Source: WJMT01 sp964445575
GTDB lineage: Bacteria; Acidobacteriota; Aminicenantia; Aminicenantales; Aminicenantaceae
Assembly (NCBI GenBank): GCA_964445575.1
Contig: CAYULB010000004.1
Span: forward strand, 23,352 to 87,351
Reading direction: 5' to 3'
Length of the DNA stretch: 64,000 nt
Shown here: positions 1 through 7,855 of the stretch, in pieces
Layout of the letters: each line of letters starts with the position of its first letter
Numbering within the stretch: position 1 is the stretch's first letter
Position numbers and translations under genes: made by a program
The notes under the pieces: generated by a model
Seen by the model: the letters and a program-made list of their open reading frames with translations, nothing else
Told to the model about the DNA's origin: nothing
Databases searched by the model: none

Positions 1-494
1 TCAAACCCGTCAAACGCCAGGTCTTTGCGCTGGATCCTGCGGAAAAATCCCCATCCCCTCTTCCTTTGACCATACTCCCTTCAGGCCTTTATTTCCGTAC
101 TGAAACCGGAGACAAAATCCTGGCAGGACGATCCTTTGCTGATGACCCGGAAGGCATTGATTTTTCCTGGGACCCGGAGGTGTTTAGAGAAAGGCTTTGG
201 CCGGAACTTGCGGAATTTGTGCCCTCCTTTGACCGGCTGAGGATCGAGCGGGGCTGGGCAGGGCTTTATGCGGTCAACACCCTGGATGAAAACGCTGTTT
301 TGGGAGAATGGCCGGAACTCAAAGGATTTTTCCTGGCCAATGGATTCTCCGGACACGGCCTGCAGCAGGCACCGGCTGTGGGCCGTTACATCGCAGAACT
401 CATTTTGGGGAAAGACCCGGCGCTAGACCTGTCCATCTTCAGCCCCCAGCGCATCCTGGAATCCCAGCCCATCCTTGAGTCCGCCATCATCTAA
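1..494 (+). CDS. FAD-dependent oxidoreductase (DAO family), C-terminal part
   Basis: The gene enters from the left edge in the frame starting at base 3, so only about 163 C-terminal residues are visible. They match the end of glycine/D-amino-acid oxidase-like flavoproteins: an Arg-rich beta segment (RIERGWAGLYAVNTLDENAV), then FLANGFSGHGLQQAPAVGR, the conserved stretch that closes the FAD site in the DAO/FOXRED1 group. The product probably oxidises an amino acid or a related secondary amine, but the substrate cannot be told without the N-terminal Rossmann domain. A TTG at base 66 lies inside the gene and is not its start. A dispersed repeat motif follows the stop codon directly. Confidence 0.75.
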   Translation, partial: KPVKRQVFALDPAEKSPSPLPLTILPSGLYFRTETGDKILAGRSFADDPEGIDFSWDPEVFRERLWPELAEFVPSFDRLRIERGWAGLYAVNTLDENAVLGEWPELKGFFLANGFSGHGLQQAPAVGRYIAELILGKDPALDLSIFSPQRILESQPILESAII

Positions 495-497
495 AAA

Positions 498-530
498 CAG
501 TGCCGTCTTACCCGTTTACCCTATTTTTTC
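498..530. repeat. dispersed intergenic motif, copy 1 (ACAGT..CCGT..TACCCGTTYACC)
   Basis: A short motif of the form ACAGTnCCGT, then TACCCGTTYACC, then a T-run follows the first gene. Near-identical copies lie at about 41127-41165 and 61122-61156. All three are intergenic, on the same strand, and end in T-rich sequence. The role is unknown. Confidence 0.5.
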
Positions 531-832
531 ATCCCAATCTTAATCCAAATATCGTTGAATATTTCACAACAATTGTTGTACAAAATACAACAAAATAATT
601 TCCTACTCAGATTGGCTTCAGATACAGTCATCTTTACCTTTCCAAAAATAAATAAATGCCCAAATCACTTATTATTCTCACCTATCCATTATTGATAAAT
701 TTCAGTCTGTTCAAAAATCAGCTCATCATTTTTTTTACATCAGATAATGGTAAAATATATTTATGAATTGGGAAGATACGTTTATGAACATCATTTATCG
801 ATTCCTGATTTCTCGGATATTTTACTCTGGTC
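531..832. other. AT-rich intergenic region with a 14-bp perfect palindrome
   Basis: No credible gene is seen here. The only clear structure is a perfect 14-bp palindrome, ACAACAATTGTTGT, at 566-579, followed by a partial echo (ACAAAATACAACAAAATA). It could be an operator, but it lies some 250 bp upstream of the abiE promoter, so a link is speculative. Confidence 0.35.
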
Positions 833-860
833 TTGACAATTCATCAGAAAAATATATATT
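833..860 (+). promoter_or_regulatory. sigma70-type promoter of the abiE pair
   Basis: TTGACA at 833-838 and TATATT at 855-860 are separated by 16 bp, and the spacer and downstream sequence are AT-rich. Transcription would start near 867, about 30 bp before the antitoxin ATG at 899, which is preceded by AGGAAAT as a modest ribosome binding site. Confidence 0.6.
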
Positions 861-898
861 ATATTTCTATAACTTGCCAATAATGGTAGGAAATAGAA

Positions 899-1540
899 AT
901 GATTTATGGAGAATTGATAGATCTCTTCGGAGACAGACCGTTTTTTGAAAGTGATGAAGTCCACATCCTCTTCAAAGAACCCCGGGGACAAATAGAAGCA
1001 CGCCTCTCACGTTGGGTGAGTAAGGGAAAACTGCTGAAACTCCGAAACAAGAAATACCTTCTTCCCGAAAGATATCGAAAGACTGAACCTAATCCTGGCT
1101 ATATCTCTAATTTTTTATACAGGCCATCTTACGTCAGTTTAAGAACAGCTCTTGATATTTACGGATTTATTCCCGAATCAACCTATCTGTACGAAGCTAT
1201 CACTCCAAAGAAAACAGCTGTCTGGAAAACACCTATAGGTATTTTCACGTATCATTCCTTAAGAAGGGAGAGGTTCTGGGGATACACCTTGTATCCGGAA
1301 ACAAGAAGCACTCATTCCCAGGAAAATTTCATGCTGGCAGAACCAGAAAAGGTTTTTCTTGACCTTTTTTATCTCATCAAAGGAGAATGGACTGAGGAGA
1401 GAATTGTGGAGATGAGGTTCCAAAATCTGGAGAAAGTCAAAAGAGCAAAACTTCTTGATTACTCAAGGCGTTTCAACAGCCCTAAAGCAAACAGAGGGAT
1501 CCATCGGTTCATAAGGATTCACAAAGAGGAAATAGAATGA
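899..1540 (+). CDS. AbiEi-type antitoxin / transcriptional regulator (type IV toxin-antitoxin)
   Basis: A 213-residue protein with an N-terminal winged-helix region (about residues 15-60, including RLSRWVSKGKLLKLRNKKYL) and a C-terminal domain typical of AbiEi-family antitoxins, which act as autorepressors and neutralise the AbiEii nucleotidyltransferase. The downstream gene overlaps it by 4 bp (ATGA), the usual abiE arrangement. The start at 899 has AGGAAATAGAA upstream and a good promoter. The family call rests on the winged-helix pattern plus the partner gene. AbiE systems are known as abortive-infection modules and also as plain stability modules, and the sequence cannot distinguish these roles. 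Confidence 0.75.
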   Translation: MIYGELIDLFGDRPFFESDEVHILFKEPRGQIEARLSRWVSKGKLLKLRNKKYLLPERYRKTEPNPGYISNFLYRPSYVSLRTALDIYGFIPESTYLYEAITPKKTAVWKTPIGIFTYHSLRRERFWGYTLYPETRSTHSQENFMLAEPEKVFLDLFYLIKGEWTEERIVEMRFQNLEKVKRAKLLDYSRRFNSPKANRGIHRFIRIHKEEIE

Positions 1541-2337
1541 AAGAACAGGCTTTATCCATAGCAGCAGAGGAAAAAGATCCCCGGCTTTCTCTTAATAAAT
1601 TAAGAGAATATCTTCATCATGTGATTCTTAGAGAACTGTTTGAACAGAACGTACTTGATGAACTCGTTTTTCACAGGGGCACAGCCTTAAAAATCCTTTA
1701 TGATTTGAGAAGGTTTTCAGAAGATTTGTATTTTCACTTAAAAGAGAAGGGCCCTTTTAATTTAAAAAGCATTGCCCAAAAGATAAAAAAACATTTGGAA
1801 ATGCAGGGCTATCAGTTGAGTTTAAAAGGAAGCTCTGCAGGTACAGTTCAATCCGTTTTTATCAAATTTGAGAGAATCCTTGATCAAGCTCATCTTACAA
1901 GCCAGAGAAGAGAAAAATTCAGAATAAAAATCGAAGTGGATACGAATCCTCCCCAAGGATTTCGCACAGAATCCTCTTTAGTGCATAAATACTTGCCGTT
2001 CGGGGTTATCCATCATGATAAAACTTCATTCCTTGCAGGAAAATTACATGCTATCCTTCAACGTTCTTATACCAAAGGAAGGGATTATTATGATCTCTGG
2101 TTTTATCTGAGCAAATGGAAGGATATTCTTCCTAATCTTCTATACCTCAATAATGCGCTCAAACAAACAGGTTTTAAAAGGTCCACTCTCAAAAAAGAAA
2201 ACTGGAAACAAATCACTGCGGAAAGAATGAAAGAAACGGATTGGGATTATGTGGTAAATGATGTCAAGCCCTTTCTTGAAAACCAGAATGACATAAAAAT
2301 TTTCACTAAACAGACTCTCCTAACACTGCTCAGCTAA
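1537..2337 (+). CDS. AbiEii-type nucleotidyltransferase toxin, altered metal-binding motif
   Basis: A 266-residue DUF1814/AbiEii protein. Visible family motifs are HRGTALKIL (46-54), FSEDLYF (60-66), KIEVDTNPP (131-139), GKLHAIL (168-174) and KGRDYYDLWFY (180-190). The family normally reads (G)GT...FSEDLDF, where two acidic residues of the SxDLD motif bind catalytic metal. Here the second is Tyr65 (codon TAT, one base from GAT), and the first glycine of GGT is Arg47. The rest of the protein is intact. The toxin may therefore be attenuated or inactive, or this could be a natural variant. It is translationally coupled to the antitoxin by the 4-bp overlap. Confidence 0.75.
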   Translation: MKEQALSIAAEEKDPRLSLNKLREYLHHVILRELFEQNVLDELVFHRGTALKILYDLRRFSEDLYFHLKEKGPFNLKSIAQKIKKHLEMQGYQLSLKGSSAGTVQSVFIKFERILDQAHLTSQRREKFRIKIEVDTNPPQGFRTESSLVHKYLPFGVIHHDKTSFLAGKLHAILQRSYTKGRDYYDLWFYLSKWKDILPNLLYLNNALKQTGFKRSTLKKENWKQITAERMKETDWDYVVNDVKPFLENQNDIKIFTKQTLLTLLS

Positions 2338-2370
2338 AAGAGGGATATTTCTTTTATCCTCCTTATTTTG

Positions 2371-2750
2371 TTAATAAGGGATATCACCTTTAACCTCAGT
2401 GCTCACGGTAAAAAACTGATAATCTTCATAATGAACCGTGATTTCGGTCCGGTTGTAAAGCCTTCTTTTGTTGTGATAGTAAGCTTCAATAAGTGAGTAC
2501 TTATTGGGGAATCTTATGGCTTTAGCTTTTTATATAGTTTCCATCTTTGCTATCAAATTATAGCAATCGCAGTACTTATATTAATTTGAAATCTTCTCTT
2601 CCTCAACCATCTCATACTGATAGACTTTGGCCTCACTGTAATTCAGGAGCAGATGCTGGTTTCCATAGGCCCAGAGGCAATCAAAACAAAAGCTTAAAAA
2701 CAAACAATAAAGATAATAAGAAGGATTTTGTTTCCCTCTTTCATTTTCAT
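2371..2750 (-). pseudogene. decayed gene B: secreted or lipoprotein-like protein broken by frameshifts and stops
   Basis: Reading the minus strand from ATG at 2750 gives a signal-peptide-like start (MKMKEGNKILLIIFIVCF, stop, AFVLIASG). A frame change leads into WAYGNQHLLLNYSEAKVYQY and EEEKISN. Another change leads into YNLIAKMETI, a stop, then KAIRFPNKYSLIEAYYHNKR, RLYNRTEITVHYEDYQFF and a C-terminus KGDIPY with stop at 2371-2373. The pieces follow one another in order and look like one protein of about 130 residues damaged by at least two frameshifts and two stops. I do not recognise the family. It overlaps decayed gene A by 4 bp, suggesting a former operon. Confidence 0.6.
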
Positions 2751-2885
2751 TTTTTATCCTCAACATGATACTTGACCACATCCACTGTTCCTTCCTCATT
2801 GTATTCTCTAAAGAATAAAGAGTTCTTATGTGTCGCGATAAGCGTTCCTCTCACATTCGGACGTTTGGTTTTAAATTGTAAATTG
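2747..2885 (-). pseudogene. decayed gene A: C-terminal remnant cut by the repeat array
   Basis: An open minus-strand frame encodes LQFKTKRPNVRGTLIATHK, then NSLFFREYNEEGTVDVVKYH and VEDKK, with stop TGA at 2749-2747. Its charged, protein-like composition contrasts with the surrounding sequence. Upstream (towards 2950) the frame runs directly into GTAAATTG repeats and the GGGTCGGGCCC palindrome, so the 5' part of the gene is missing. The TGA overlaps the ATG of decayed gene B (ATGA). Function unknown. Confidence 0.5.
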
Positions 2886-2965
2886 GGGTTGTAAATTGGG
2901 GTCGGGCCCGTGTAAATTGTGTAAATTGGGTATGTAAATTGGTAAATTGGGGTCGGGCCCGGCTA
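2872..2965. repeat. REP-type palindromes with GTAAATTG tandem array (locus 1)
   Basis: About eight imperfect copies of GTAAATTG(GGG) surround two copies of the palindrome: GGGGTCGGGCCCG at 2898-2910 and GGGGTCGGGCCCGGCTA at 2949-2965. The array lies on the GGGTC side of the terminal palindrome, as at every other locus in this window, while the repeated unit is unique to this site. Confidence 0.85.
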
Positions 2966-3244
2966 TTTCCTTAAATTACAGTAACATAGGTAGAGATTTC
3001 CACAATATTAATCCCTAATAAGAGATTCATTATGAGGACAAAATATCCCTCTTATAGATTGATTGTTGACCCCTCCTGCCTGTAATTTGTATAATGATTT
3101 ATAAAATGGGGTTAGATAATGTGAGATCAATAAAACAAAATAATGAAACACAATTCAAACCCAAAGGAGAACCGCCCATGAAAAAAGCATTATCACCTAT
3201 CATCAGTAATCCTAATATTCTTCACTTATAGTTAGCCATAGGCG
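2966..3244. other. intergenic, no gene recognised
   Basis: AT-rich sequence with no supported coding region. A possible ribosome binding site with ATG (AAAGGAGAACCGCCCATG, ATG at 3178) opens only a short frame encoding KKALSPIISNPNILHL. This may be the start of a lost gene. Confidence 0.3.
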
Positions 3245-3529
3245 ATGGACACCGCTTCTTTTAAGAAAATTTTAATCGGCATCATTGTCTTTTTGGCAAC
3301 CTGGTTTGTGAGTGTGATACTCGTCTTTGTGGCTGTTATTGTTATTAGTTTCGCTCTTCGCAATCATCCTTCCATGAATCTTGAGATGGGTTGGATAGCT
3401 GTGATTATATTGATTCCACCCGTCGCTGGAACAATCCTCTCCATCCCTCTGTCGATTTTTATAATAAAAAAGACAAACAAAAAGATAGAAACAAAAAAGT
3501 TTAGAAATTCGTCCCCAAAGAGAAGTTAA
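3245..3529 (+). CDS. small membrane protein, two predicted TM helices
   Basis: A 94-residue hydrophobic protein with two membrane segments (about residues 9-38 and 48-73), a short loop between them and a very basic C-terminus rich in Lys, Asn and Ser. No family is recognised. The ribosome binding site is weak (AGGCG just before the ATG). Its stop codon is followed immediately by a scrap of a TonB receptor gene on the other strand, and its neighbourhood is decaying, so it may itself be a remnant. Confidence 0.4.
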   Translation: MDTASFKKILIGIIVFLATWFVSVILVFVAVIVISFALRNHPSMNLEMGWIAVIILIPPVAGTILSIPLSIFIIKKTNKKIETKKFRNSSPKRS

Positions 3530-3609
3530 AATTCCGACAGGGCCGGGGTATTCCTGAACTGTAGGGTCGGTACCGACGATCTGTTAGGTTTTCAATGCCT
3601 GCACTCAAA
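3530..3609 (-). pseudogene. C-terminal scrap of a TonB-dependent receptor gene
   Basis: On the minus strand this stretch reads LSAGIENLTDRRYRPYSSGI, then PRPCRNFN. It is the same C-terminal beta-strand as in the intact receptor at 55736-58141 (DAGIENITDQRYRPYSSGIS, GPGRNFI). The DNA also aligns, including TATTCCTGAACTGTAGGG, which is identical in both. No start or upstream barrel remains. It is a fragment left by deletion or by recombination with a paralogue. Confidence 0.75.
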
Positions 3610-3622
3610 AAAGGTTGAAGCA

Positions 3623-3913
3623 TCACATGCCGTATCTTTTATTGAATATGTCTTGGTTTTTCTGAAAGGAATGGAAAACTTCATGAAAGAGCAAATTATA
3701 GAAGCTTTCCTCGCTCATGTCTTGGTCAATCATAAAAACAGAGGTTCTGTGACCCTCGTATTCCAAGGAGGTGTTGCTAAAAAAATCATCCGGTTTTTTT
3801 GGTGAATGATACAACACAAATTGGTGTATTTTTTTATCTGTTTTTTGGAAAAGATCCCCAGGGGATGGATGGTTGATAGAAGTATGAAGATCCAAACCTG
3901 CAAAATATCTCAT
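3623..3913 (-). CDS. short protein with a zincin HExxH motif, probably truncated
   Basis: A 96-residue frame with a good ribosome binding site (AAGAAGG, 6 bases before ATG at 3913). Near its C-terminus it contains LLFHEVFHSFQ, which fits the HExxH zinc-binding helix of metallopeptidases. It then ends after FNKRYGM, only about 12 residues beyond the last Gln, with no downstream third ligand. The family would normally continue, so the gene looks truncated at its 3' end, next to the TonB-receptor scrap. No signal peptide is seen. It may be non-functional. Confidence 0.45.
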   Translation of the reverse strand: MRYFAGLDLHTSINHPSPGDLFQKTDKKIHQFVLYHSPKKPDDFFSNTSLEYEGHRTSVFMIDQDMSEESFYNLLFHEVFHSFQKNQDIFNKRYGM

Positions 3914-4006
3914 GCATTACCTTCTTAATTGAATACATGTTGCAATATACTCAGAACTTTGAAGGAAGTCTTTGCCTTCTAGATGATTATCGGTTTACTT
4001 ATTCAC

Positions 4007-5737
4007 CTATTTTTTAGAGTAAACCACTTTTCCGCCCACAATGGTGTAGAGAACTTCAGCTTCCAGGATCTCATCTTCAGGAACTGTCATGATGTCTTTG
4101 GACAGCACTGTGATATCCGCCAGCTTACCTGGAGTTAAGGAACCCAGCACATCTTCCTGAAACGAAGCATAAGCCCCATTTATAGTGTAGGAGCGCAGGG
4201 CCTGTTCCCTGGTCATTCTCTGGTCCGGATAGAAAGTTTCCCCGCTGTTCATCTCGCGGGTCACAGAAGCATGAAAGCATGGAATGGGATCCACATCTTC
4301 GACCGGCGCATCAGTCCCGTTGCAGATGAGAGCTCCTGTATCCATGAGCTTCTGCCACACATAAGCTCCCTCTTCAGCCCGCTCTTCACCCAAACGTTTA
4401 AACACCCAGGGTCCATCCGATACACAATGAATGGCCTGCATGGATGCGATCACATCCAGCTCTCCAAACCTGGATATGTCTTGCGCACTCAGATGCTGGG
4501 CATGCTCCACCCTCCATCTCAGGTCTTCTTTATCCGGATGAGCTTTAAACGCTTCCTCATAGACATCCAGCACTTCTCGATCGGCGCGGTCTCCTATGGC
4601 ATGGATGTTGAGCTGAAAATCATTCTCAATGGCGATCCGGGCGGTTTCCCTGATGGTCTCCACTGGAGTGGTGTTCAATCCGGTGCTGGAGGGAAGGTCT
4701 TTATAAGGCTCCAGCAGCCAGGCTCCGTGAGCACCCAAGGCTCCGTCTATGAGCCGCTTGATGGAGCGTACAGTCAGATGATGGTCTCCCACACCAAGGA
4801 GTCTGTATTCAGCGAGTTTTTCCGGAGTGAGAGCATCGTTTCCTTCTCTGATCATGACATAAAGGCGGATGCCCAGTTTTCCCTGCTCGGCAAACTCCTT
4901 AAAAAGGTCAATGGTGCTGAAAGATGCGCCCGCATCATGAAGGGAGGTGATTCCTTTAGACAGGCATTCTTTATCAGCCAGCTCCACCACTTTTCTCCGG
5001 TTCTCTTCGGTCTGCTCGTCAGTCCTTTGTTCCAGAGACATGTAATAAGCACTCCGTACCAATCCCTGCGCGGTTTCTCTGAAACTGCCGATGGGGTTTC
5101 CTTCCGGATCCCTCACGATCTCCCCTCCCTCAGGGGCTGTGGTCTCTTTTGTCACTCCGGCCAGCTCCATGGCTTTAGCATTGACCATACAGGAATGCCC
5201 GCTGGCATGGGTGAGCATCACCGGATTATCAGGGCTGACTTCACTCAGAGCATCATGATAAGGGAGCCCGTCCACATTGGGCTGGGGAGTTTTATCCCAT
5301 TTTTCCTGATGCCATCCCCGGCCAAGGATCCATTCCCCCGGTTCTGATTCTTCAACTTCCTTTTTCACCATGGAGACGATTTCTTCCCAGCTCTCCACAT
5401 GCATCAGATCCAGAGACATGGCTGCCTGTCCGATGCTGGTGAAATGAGCGTGGCTGTCAATAAAACCAGGAACTGCCAGCTTTCCATCCAGGTCTATGAC
5501 CTCCGTGTTTTCTCCGATATAAGCTTCGATCTCCTCCTCACTGCACAAAGCTTTGATTTTCCCATCGCTGACAGCCAGAGCTGTAACTTCTGGTTTGTCC
5601 TCATCCAGGGTTACGATATTTCCGTTTCTCAGCACAAAATCAGCCAGCTCTTCTTTAGGAGCGCATGAGAAAAAAGAACCCAACAAACAAAATCCCAAAG
5701 CAAAAACGAAAATCTTTAAATAAGACTTTTGAATCAT
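4007..5737 (-). CDS. amidohydrolase 3 family (YtcJ-like) lipoprotein
   Basis: A metal-dependent hydrolase of the amidohydrolase superfamily with an N-terminal lipoprotein signal (hydrophobic core, then GSFFSC, lipidated Cys at about residue 25), so it acts outside the cytoplasm. Metal-binding landmarks are PGFIDSHAHF near residue 97, then a YtcJ-type TIM barrel with RLIDGALGAHGAWL, NIHAIGDRA, WRVEHAQHL and NGTDAPVEDVDP. The C-terminus returns to the composite beta-sandwich (GKLADITVLSKD). It is close in size to other YtcJ/AepA-like enzymes. The substrate is unknown. The start could be ATG 5737 or the adjacent GTG 5740; AAAGGAG serves both. Confidence 0.85.
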   Translation of the reverse strand: MIQKSYLKIFVFALGFCLLGSFFSCAPKEELADFVLRNGNIVTLDEDKPEVTALAVSDGKIKALCSEEEIEAYIGENTEVIDLDGKLAVPGFIDSHAHFTSIGQAAMSLDLMHVESWEEIVSMVKKEVEESEPGEWILGRGWHQEKWDKTPQPNVDGLPYHDALSEVSPDNPVMLTHASGHSCMVNAKAMELAGVTKETTAPEGGEIVRDPEGNPIGSFRETAQGLVRSAYYMSLEQRTDEQTEENRRKVVELADKECLSKGITSLHDAGASFSTIDLFKEFAEQGKLGIRLYVMIREGNDALTPEKLAEYRLLGVGDHHLTVRSIKRLIDGALGAHGAWLLEPYKDLPSSTGLNTTPVETIRETARIAIENDFQLNIHAIGDRADREVLDVYEEAFKAHPDKEDLRWRVEHAQHLSAQDISRFGELDVIASMQAIHCVSDGPWVFKRLGEERAEEGAYVWQKLMDTGALICNGTDAPVEDVDPIPCFHASVTREMNSGETFYPDQRMTREQALRSYTINGAYASFQEDVLGSLTPGKLADITVLSKDIMTVPEDEILEAEVLYTIVGGKVVYSKK

Positions 5738-5905
5738 CACTCAAACTCCTTTCCCCATATTATTAAAATTTTTTGAATCATTCTCTGTCCATTCAGTTTA
5801 AATAAAAAGCATGAAATTTTAAAGTTTTATTTCATATTTTATTTCATTTTATATCTTCACTTTAAAAAATGATTCTGTTAGAATTCACTTCTGGCTTATT
5901 TAAAA

Positions 5906-6202
5906 ATGGAAAAAAAGACAGCCCTTAAAAACAGAGACCCGAGAGAAACGCTGCGTGTGGATACGGTACAAAGGGTCAGTTTTATTACTGATTCTCTGGC
6001 CCACGGAGAAGGTTTCTCTCAAAACCTCAGTGAAAAGGGATGCTGTCTTTTTCTGAATCAGGAAATCCCTGAAGGCTCCTTGATTGAAATCACGTTCGAA
6101 AGGCTCGGCCAAAACAATCAGAACGTGAGAATCATCGGGAGAGTCATCTGGCAGAAAGACTATCTGTCCGGGATCAAATTCATTCCTGATGCTCGGGGTT
6201 AA
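5906..6202 (+). CDS. PilZ domain protein
   Basis: A 98-residue single-domain protein. RETLR (13-17) supplies the RxxxR motif and NLSEKG (40-45) the (D/N)xSxxG motif that together bind cyclic di-GMP in PilZ domains. The rest is a small beta barrel ending in VIWQKDYLSGIKFI, typical of the family. It is a likely c-di-GMP-responsive adaptor, but no partner is evident from neighbours. No strong ribosome binding site precedes the ATG, which lies in a poly-A context. Confidence 0.75.
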   Translation: MEKKTALKNRDPRETLRVDTVQRVSFITDSLAHGEGFSQNLSEKGCCLFLNQEIPEGSLIEITFERLGQNNQNVRIIGRVIWQKDYLSGIKFIPDARG

Positions 6203-6230
6203 CAGAATATTTTTCTATGTATGAATAAAG

Positions 6231-7835
6231 ATGTTTGACCTTTACAGGAAAGCCCAAAAAAAGAATGTATCAAACTTATCCTGTCTGACTCTTGTTCTCA
6301 TTTTGACTCTGCTCCCTTTATTTTTCTTTCATGGATGCAGAGGAAAATCTTATAAAAAGAACCAAAAATTTTATGTTATGGAAGCGACCATTGAGGATAT
6401 TCACAACGCCTATATGTCTGGAGAGCTGACCTGCCTGGAACTGGTTCAGGCCTATTTGGACCGGATCAATAAATACGATAAGGATAAAAAACTAAATTCC
6501 ATTGTGACCATCAACCCCAATGCTTTGACCAGAGCTGCGGAGCTGGACAAAGAGCTTGAGGAAACAAAAAATCTGCGCCCTCTCCACGGTATACCCGTCA
6601 TTATTAAAGATAACTACGAAACCCATGACCTTCAGACCACGGCAGGCTCAGAAGCGCTGGAAGGTTTCATTCCCCCTGATGATGCCTATCAGGTCAAAGC
6701 TCTGCGCGAGGCCGGGGCCATTGTTCTGGCTAAATCAAACATGGCTGAATGGGCGTTCAGTCCTTATGAAACCGTAAGCTCCATACTGGGGATAACCCGA
6801 AATCCCTATGACCTGTCCCGGGTTCCGGCTGGTTCCAGCGGAGGAACCGCTGCGGCTGTGACTGCAAACTTTGGAACAGTAGGGCTTGGAACGGATACTG
6901 GAAATTCCATCCGGGGGCCTTCAGCCCACTGTTGCCTGGTAGGAATCCGCTCCACCATGGGACTGACCAGCAGGGATGGAATCATTCCCCTTTATTTAAG
7001 GAATGACATCGGAGGGCCCATGACTCGGACCGTGGAGGATGCAGCCCGGGTTCTGGACGTGATTTCAGGATATGACCCTGCAGATCCTATCACAGAACAG
7101 AGCAGAGGAAAAATTCCTGAAACCTATCTGGACTTTTTGGATAAAGACGGACTTCAAGGAGCCAGAATCGGGGTGTTCCGGGTATTGGCTGATCGGGCCT
7201 CCTCAGACCCAAAGGTCAAAACTGTTTTTGAAAAAGCGCTCCAGGACATAAAGGGCCAGGGTGCTGAAATCATCGATCCTTTTGATATTCCTGACTTTGG
7301 AAAGCTGACCAAAAACCTGTGGTGCGATACCTTCCGCCACGACCTTAATCAGTATCTGGCTTCACTGGGAGACAAGGCACCTTTCAAAAACCTGATAGAA
7401 ATCTATAATTCCGGAAAGTTTCTCAGGTCTGTCCGTGAAAGAATTGAAAAAGCCCTGGAAGTGCCTTTAACCGGTGAACTTCCCTGCAGGGACCTTTATC
7501 ATGAGCCCCGCAACATTAAGTTTAGAGAAGCTGTGCTCAAGGCCATGGAAGACCAGAATGTAGATGTTTTTGTCTACCCCACATGGGGCAATCCGCCCCG
7601 GAAGCTGGGGGATATGAGAAGCCCGGCTGGAGACAACAGCCAGTTAATCCCTCCCCACACCGGACTTCCCGCCATCACTGTTCCCATGGGCTACACCTAT
7701 AAAAAACTCCCCGCCGGGATTCAAATGGTGGGGAAATTATGGGGAGAACCCGAACTCATCAAAACCGCTTATGCCTATGAACAGGCAACCCAGCACCGGC
7801 GGCCTCCTTCCGAGTTCCCGGAAATAAAAAAATAA
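6231..7835 (+). CDS. amidase signature family hydrolase, exported lipoprotein
   Basis: A 534-residue amidase. The Ser-cisSer-Lys triad is visible: Lys126 in IPVIIKDN, Ser203 in PAGSSGGT and nucleophile Ser226 in GTDTGNSIRGPSA. The N-terminus has a long hydrophobic segment ending in FFFHGC (Cys36), consistent with a lipoprotein anchor, so the enzyme probably hydrolyses amides in the periplasm or at the surface. The family includes 6-aminohexanoate-cyclic-dimer hydrolase-like and AtzF/GatA-like enzymes. This C-terminus (PPHTGLPAITVPMGYTY) fits the secreted amidases of heterotrophs. It is 21 bp upstream of the DUF4405 gene, possibly co-transcribed. Confidence 0.85.
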   Translation: MFDLYRKAQKKNVSNLSCLTLVLILTLLPLFFFHGCRGKSYKKNQKFYVMEATIEDIHNAYMSGELTCLELVQAYLDRINKYDKDKKLNSIVTINPNALTRAAELDKELEETKNLRPLHGIPVIIKDNYETHDLQTTAGSEALEGFIPPDDAYQVKALREAGAIVLAKSNMAEWAFSPYETVSSILGITRNPYDLSRVPAGSSGGTAAAVTANFGTVGLGTDTGNSIRGPSAHCCLVGIRSTMGLTSRDGIIPLYLRNDIGGPMTRTVEDAARVLDVISGYDPADPITEQSRGKIPETYLDFLDKDGLQGARIGVFRVLADRASSDPKVKTVFEKALQDIKGQGAEIIDPFDIPDFGKLTKNLWCDTFRHDLNQYLASLGDKAPFKNLIEIYNSGKFLRSVRERIEKALEVPLTGELPCRDLYHEPRNIKFREAVLKAMEDQNVDVFVYPTWGNPPRKLGDMRSPAGDNSQLIPPHTGLPAITVPMGYTYKKLPAGIQMVGKLWGEPELIKTAYAYEQATQHRRPPSEFPEIKK

Positions 7836-7855
7836 TAAGTATTAAGAGAGCCAAC

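Noticed and set aside
763..948. Small open frame upstream of the AbiEi gene
   Set aside because: It runs across the promoter and start of the antitoxin gene and has no family features or ribosome binding site.
4271..5347. 358-residue open frame antisense to the amidohydrolase
   Set aside because: It is a shadow of a strongly conserved gene on the other strand; the translation has no domain, poor composition and no ribosome binding site.
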